Assembly (NCBI RefSeq): GCF_900101345.1
Contig: NZ_FMUX01000029.1
Location: forward strand, 1 to 61,822
Length of the DNA stretch: 61,822 nt
Source of the DNA: Desulfoluna spongiiphila
Lineage (GTDB): Bacteria; Desulfobacterota; Desulfobacteria; Desulfobacterales; Desulfolunaceae
Direction of reading: 5' to 3'
Made by a program: the position numbers and the translations under genes. The notes under the pieces were generated by a model. The model was not told the origin of the DNA. It was given only the letters and a program-made list of their open reading frames with translations, and did no database searches. The first letter of the stretch is position 1, and each line of letters opens with the position of its first letter. Of this stretch, positions 59,361-61,822 are shown in pieces.

Positions 59361-60041
59361 ATGACACCGGAACGTTTTGAGAAGTTAAAGGCCATCCTCA
59401 CGAGCCGTCAGATGGACCTGACCGTGGTGATGGAGAATGTGCACAAGCCCCATAACCTGGCGGCGGTGGCTCGGAGCTGCGATGCGGTGGGGGTTTTTGA
59501 GACCCACGCCATCAGCGAGATGCAGGATGTGGTCCTGCGGCCAAAGGCGGCCAGCGGGAGCCGGAAGTGGGTGGGGGTCAAACGTCACGGCAGCGTGGAC
59601 GAGGCCTATGCCCACTTAAGGAGCAAGGGGCTTCGCATTTTGTGTGCCCATTTTGACGAAAGGGCCGTGGACTTTCGATCCGTTGATTTTACCCAGCCCA
59701 CGGCCATTGTGGTGGGCGCGGAGCTCGACGGCATCACCGAGGAGGCCGTGGAAAAGGCCGACGGGTCGGTCATCGTTCCCATGCTGGGGATGGTGAAGTC
59801 CTTGAACGTCTCCGTGGCCACGGCCCTTATTCTCTATGAAGCCCAGAGGCAGCGGTTGGCAAAGGGTATGTACGAGGAGCGCGCCATGGATGATGAGACC
59901 TATCGGACCCTGTTGTTTGAGTGGGGGTACCCCAGGCTGGTTCCTTATTATAAAAAGCAGGGGAAACCCTATCCTCCCATGGACGATGAGGGGTATCTGA
60001 TCCTGGAGGAATCCAAAGGGGGAGGGTCGCCCCTTCCCTGA
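59361..60041 (+). CDS. trmH: tRNA (guanosine(18)-2'-O)-methyltransferase
   Basis: A 226-residue SpoU-class methyltransferase of TrmH size. VVMENVHKPHNLAAVARSCDAVGV, VVGAELDGITEEAV and MLGMVKSLNVSVATALILYE mark the three SPOUT motifs. The C-terminal region after residue 160 has the TrmH-like tRNA-binding extension. It methylates G18 in the D-loop of many tRNAs. ATG 59361 after GGAAG. ThpR follows 18 nt later, so the two are likely one transcript. Confidence 0.93.
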   Translation: MTPERFEKLKAILTSRQMDLTVVMENVHKPHNLAAVARSCDAVGVFETHAISEMQDVVLRPKAASGSRKWVGVKRHGSVDEAYAHLRSKGLRILCAHFDERAVDFRSVDFTQPTAIVVGAELDGITEEAVEKADGSVIVPMLGMVKSLNVSVATALILYEAQRQRLAKGMYEERAMDDETYRTLLFEWGYPRLVPYYKKQGKPYPPMDDEGYLILEESKGGGSPLP

Positions 60042-60059
60042 TCGCGTGTTGGAGGACGT

Positions 60060-60653
60060 ATGGCCGTTGAACCGATGTGTCGCCTGTTTGTGGGGATTCC
60101 CCTTGCCCATGCGGTGCAAAGGAGCCTTTCTGAGGACCAGGCAAGGCTGGCCGGGACTGTGCCCCGGCATTCGGTGCGGTGGGTGCCCGGGGCAAACCTT
60201 CACCTGACCCTGAAATTTTTGGGGGAGGTCGGGCGGGGTCGTGTGGCGCATCTGGCCCGGAGTCTTTCGGAATCCCTGGCGGGCTGGCCCGTTATGCCGG
60301 CGTCTGTGGGCGACGGGGTGGCCCTGTTTCCGGGGGCCGGACGCCCGCGGGTGGTGGCTGCCCGTGTGGAGGGCGGCGATCTTCTGGGGCAGCTTGCGAG
60401 CCGTATGGAGCGCTGGGCTTTCCATGAAGGGGTGCCCCGGGAAAAACGGAAGTTTACGCCCCATGTGACCCTGGGCCGCGTCCGAAACCCGGGCACGCCC
60501 TTGCCCGGTCTTGCCCGGGGGCGTATCATGCCCCTTGCATGGGAGATGGACCGGGTGTGCCTGTATGAAAGCCGGCTCACGCCCAAAGGGGCCGTTTACC
60601 GTGTGCGGCACACCGTGGCCCTGAAGGTGCCGGACGAACCACAAGACCCTTGA
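60060..60653 (+). CDS. thpR: RNA 2',3'-cyclic phosphodiesterase
   Basis: A 197-residue 2H phosphoesterase (LigT). The two HxTx motifs are HLTLKFLG and HVTLGRVR, both complete. It opens 2',3'-cyclic phosphates in RNA, and the family can ligate 2'-5' ends of tRNA halves. ATG 60060 follows GGAGG. It sits between trmH and a LUD gene, with short gaps. Confidence 0.92.
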   Translation: MAVEPMCRLFVGIPLAHAVQRSLSEDQARLAGTVPRHSVRWVPGANLHLTLKFLGEVGRGRVAHLARSLSESLAGWPVMPASVGDGVALFPGAGRPRVVAARVEGGDLLGQLASRMERWAFHEGVPREKRKFTPHVTLGRVRNPGTPLPGLARGRIMPLAWEMDRVCLYESRLTPKGAVYRVRHTVALKVPDEPQDP

Positions 60654-60669
60654 CCGAAAGGAGAGAGGC

Positions 60670-61314
60670 ATGGCCTCAGACGAAAAAACATGGCTTCTTG
60701 AGCAGCGGGCCCACCGCTGCGTGGAAAATCTGTCCAAACACCGCTTTGACGCCCACTACCTGGAAACCGGAGCGGAGGTGTCTGAAAAGGTAAAACCCTT
60801 CCTGGAGGCGGCGGATACCGTGGGCTTCGGCGGTTCCGATACCGTTCGCTCCCTAGGCCTGCACGCCCTGGCCGAAGAGATGGGAAAGACCGTCTACGAT
60901 CACCACAGGCCGGATCTCTCCTATGACGAGACCCTGGCCATGAGAAAGGGCCAGCAAGGCTGCGATCTTTTTTTTACCAGCGCCAACGCCTTGAGCGAGA
61001 CCGGAGAGATCATCAACGTGGACGGCATCGGCAACCGCACCAGCGCCATGGCCTTCGGCCCCTCCCGCGTGGTGGTGGTGGCGGGTATCAACAAGATCGC
61101 TTCGGGCCTCCACGGGGCCCTGCGTCGCATCCGGGAGGTGGCCGGCCCCATGCGCGCCAAGAGTTTGGGGGTCGAAACCCCCTGCGCCGTCACCGGCGTC
61201 TGTTCCGACTGCAACGCACCCATGCGCATCTGCAACATCACCACCATCCTCCACCGCAAGCCCATGCTCACCGAGGTGACCGTTTTTGTTGTGGGCGAAG
61301 AGCTGGGGTTTTAA
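60670..61314 (+). CDS. LUD domain protein (LutC/YkgG-like)
   Basis: A 214-residue LUD-domain protein: FGGSDTVRSLGLHAL, the SANALSETGEIINVDGIGNRTSAMAFGPSRVVVVAGINKI stretch, and CSDCNAPMRICNITTI near the end. The Cys-rich segment is typical of LutC/LUD proteins that act near lactate utilisation operons or Fe-S oxidoreductases. lutA and lutB are not in the window, so the role is open. ATG 60670 after GGAGAG. A partial repeat begins 5 nt after the stop. Confidence 0.9.
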   Translation: MASDEKTWLLEQRAHRCVENLSKHRFDAHYLETGAEVSEKVKPFLEAADTVGFGGSDTVRSLGLHALAEEMGKTVYDHHRPDLSYDETLAMRKGQQGCDLFFTSANALSETGEIINVDGIGNRTSAMAFGPSRVVVVAGINKIASGLHGALRRIREVAGPMRAKSLGVETPCAVTGVCSDCNAPMRICNITTILHRKPMLTEVTVFVVGEELGF

Positions 61315-61318
61315 AAAC

Positions 61319-61371
61319 GCCTCCGGCGGCCCTGCCGGGGGCTAAACTTTTAAAAAGTTTAACAAACAGGT
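61319..61371 (+). repeat. Partial multi-hairpin repeat
   Basis: The left half only: GCCTCCGGCGGC, GGCCCTGCCGGGGGC, AAACTTTT-A-AAAAGTTT and ACAAACAGG. After 61371 the sequence departs from the family. It begins 5 nt after the LUD stop codon. Confidence 0.8.
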
Positions 61372-61429
61372 CTTAAGCAAGCCTTTCCGGGCTCCGCCGA
61401 AATAATTTCCACTTTTTCACATTAGAAAC

Positions 61430-61488
61430 GTTTTTTGCGGAGCTTTATTTCAAAAAAGCGACCCGCCGAAGGCAAGCTGAATAGTTAC
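61430..61488 (+). repeat. Third repeat type, copy B, with outer terminus
   Basis: TTTTTTGCGGAGC, a T-rich run and GACCCGCCGAAGGC, matching the element at 35764-35802, then GCTGAATAGTTAC (61476-61488), the same outer motif as the main repeat family. The IS-like sequence begins soon after. Confidence 0.6.
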
Positions 61489-61608
61489 AAAAACACTACT
61501 GTCCAAAATAGCCTCTCAAAGAATAATTTTCTTCGAGAGTCCCCTGTGATTAGTAGATGTTGTTCAATTCTTGAAAAACAGGTCCCATTATTTTGCCTGC
61601 TGTCCAAC

Positions 61609-61822
61609 TCACGTAAATGGGAGCATTAACTGTACTGACATAGGCTCAAGTGGTAGCACATCATATGGCTGGTCTATCCAGGCCCACAAATCCCGGTGTG
61701 TAAACAGGTTCCACCTCAAAAAGGCAACCAGATTTGACAGTGACCAGCCAAACTTTGATTTTGCCTGAAGGAACTTGATGATCAACATAGCGATAAGTGC
61801 TGTCCAAATCTGTATCATCAGT
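61609..61822 (-). mobile_element. 3' end of an IS4-like transposase, cut by the window edge
   Basis: About 70 residues of C-terminal transposase, open through the right edge, with the stop at 61609. IQIWTALIAMLIIKFLQ and SKFGWSLSNLVAFLRWNLFTHRDLWAW resemble the C-terminus of IS4-family DDE transposases (DDE_Tnp_1). The insertion sequence therefore extends beyond the window, and its left end is probably between 61490 and 61560; no terminal repeat can be assigned from this side. The local composition is lower in GC than the neighbours, a sign of transfer. Confidence 0.75.

Overview
The window is a GC-rich stretch of a Gram-negative bacterial chromosome that reads as core genome with a few accessory insertions. 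The best guess is a sulfate-reducing member of the Desulfobacterota (former Deltaproteobacteria). Grounds: an AhbB-type siroheme decarboxylase for the alternative heme route; a precorrin-2 dehydrogenase / CcsA-HemX / HemA cluster; a type III glutamine synthetase next to glnB and glnD; PabB-PabC fusion; Tat and Mla-type envelope genes. No rRNA, tRNA or CRISPR array was seen. Species cannot be named from this sequence alone.

Layout. 0.4-9 kb: LTA-synthase-like sulfatase-fold membrane enzyme, MBL hydrolase + YjbQ pair, amidohydrolase, acyl-CoA ligase (all minus), then an HD-GYP protein. 9-14 kb: rsgA, an LhgO-like FAD oxidoreductase, an MBL hydrolase and a GAF-GGDEF protein. 14.3-20 kb (minus): nitrogen control, glnD-glnB followed by glnN under a near-perfect sigma-54 promoter. 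20.5-25 kb: chemoreceptor, then an ABC ATPase translationally coupled to an outer-membrane barrel protein with no permease. 25.5-35.6 kb (plus): trmL, an RNase Z-like hydrolase, tetrapyrrole genes (precorrin-2 dehydrogenase, HemX/CcsA, hemA), fabD, dksA, PHP phosphoesterase, rnc, radical SAM protein and metK. 35.8-41 kb: envelope genes (LPP20/FlgP-like, SpoIID-like, MlaE / degenerate MlaF / MlaD). 41-46 kb: mobB, shikimate kinase, tatC-tatB, IclR regulator, apt, mtnP. 46.6-53 kb (plus): mtnA-ahbB, PP2C-FHA, pabA-pabBC, then a TetR regulator on minus. 54-61.8 kb: yhbY, a small acidic protein, a 1159-residue reverse-transcriptase-like/nitrilase fusion, trmH, thpR, a LUD protein and the 3' end of an IS4-like transposase cut by the window edge.

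Two things stand out. First, the protein at 55519-58998 has the layout of UG1/UG5-type defence reverse transcriptases (N-terminal RT fold, C-terminal nitrilase). Its YxDD catalytic box reads H-D-A-E and motif A is also atypical, while the nitrilase Glu-Lys-Cys triad looks intact. It sits, with a divergent small acidic ORF, between two same-orientation copies of an intergenic repeat. Second, that repeat is a family of about 160-190 bp multi-hairpin elements (nine full copies plus fragments). They are bounded by GCCTCCGGCGGC / GCCGCCGGAGGC, usually lie close to a stop codon, and have stems that differ between copies by compensatory pair changes around a nearly fixed loop (GAGGAACGA). Related minor families share the same ends. 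A third oddity is the MlaF-position ABC protein (39310-40029), which has lost every nucleotide-binding motif.

Starts were chosen by Shine-Dalgarno position and family N-termini; where a start is uncertain the entry says so.
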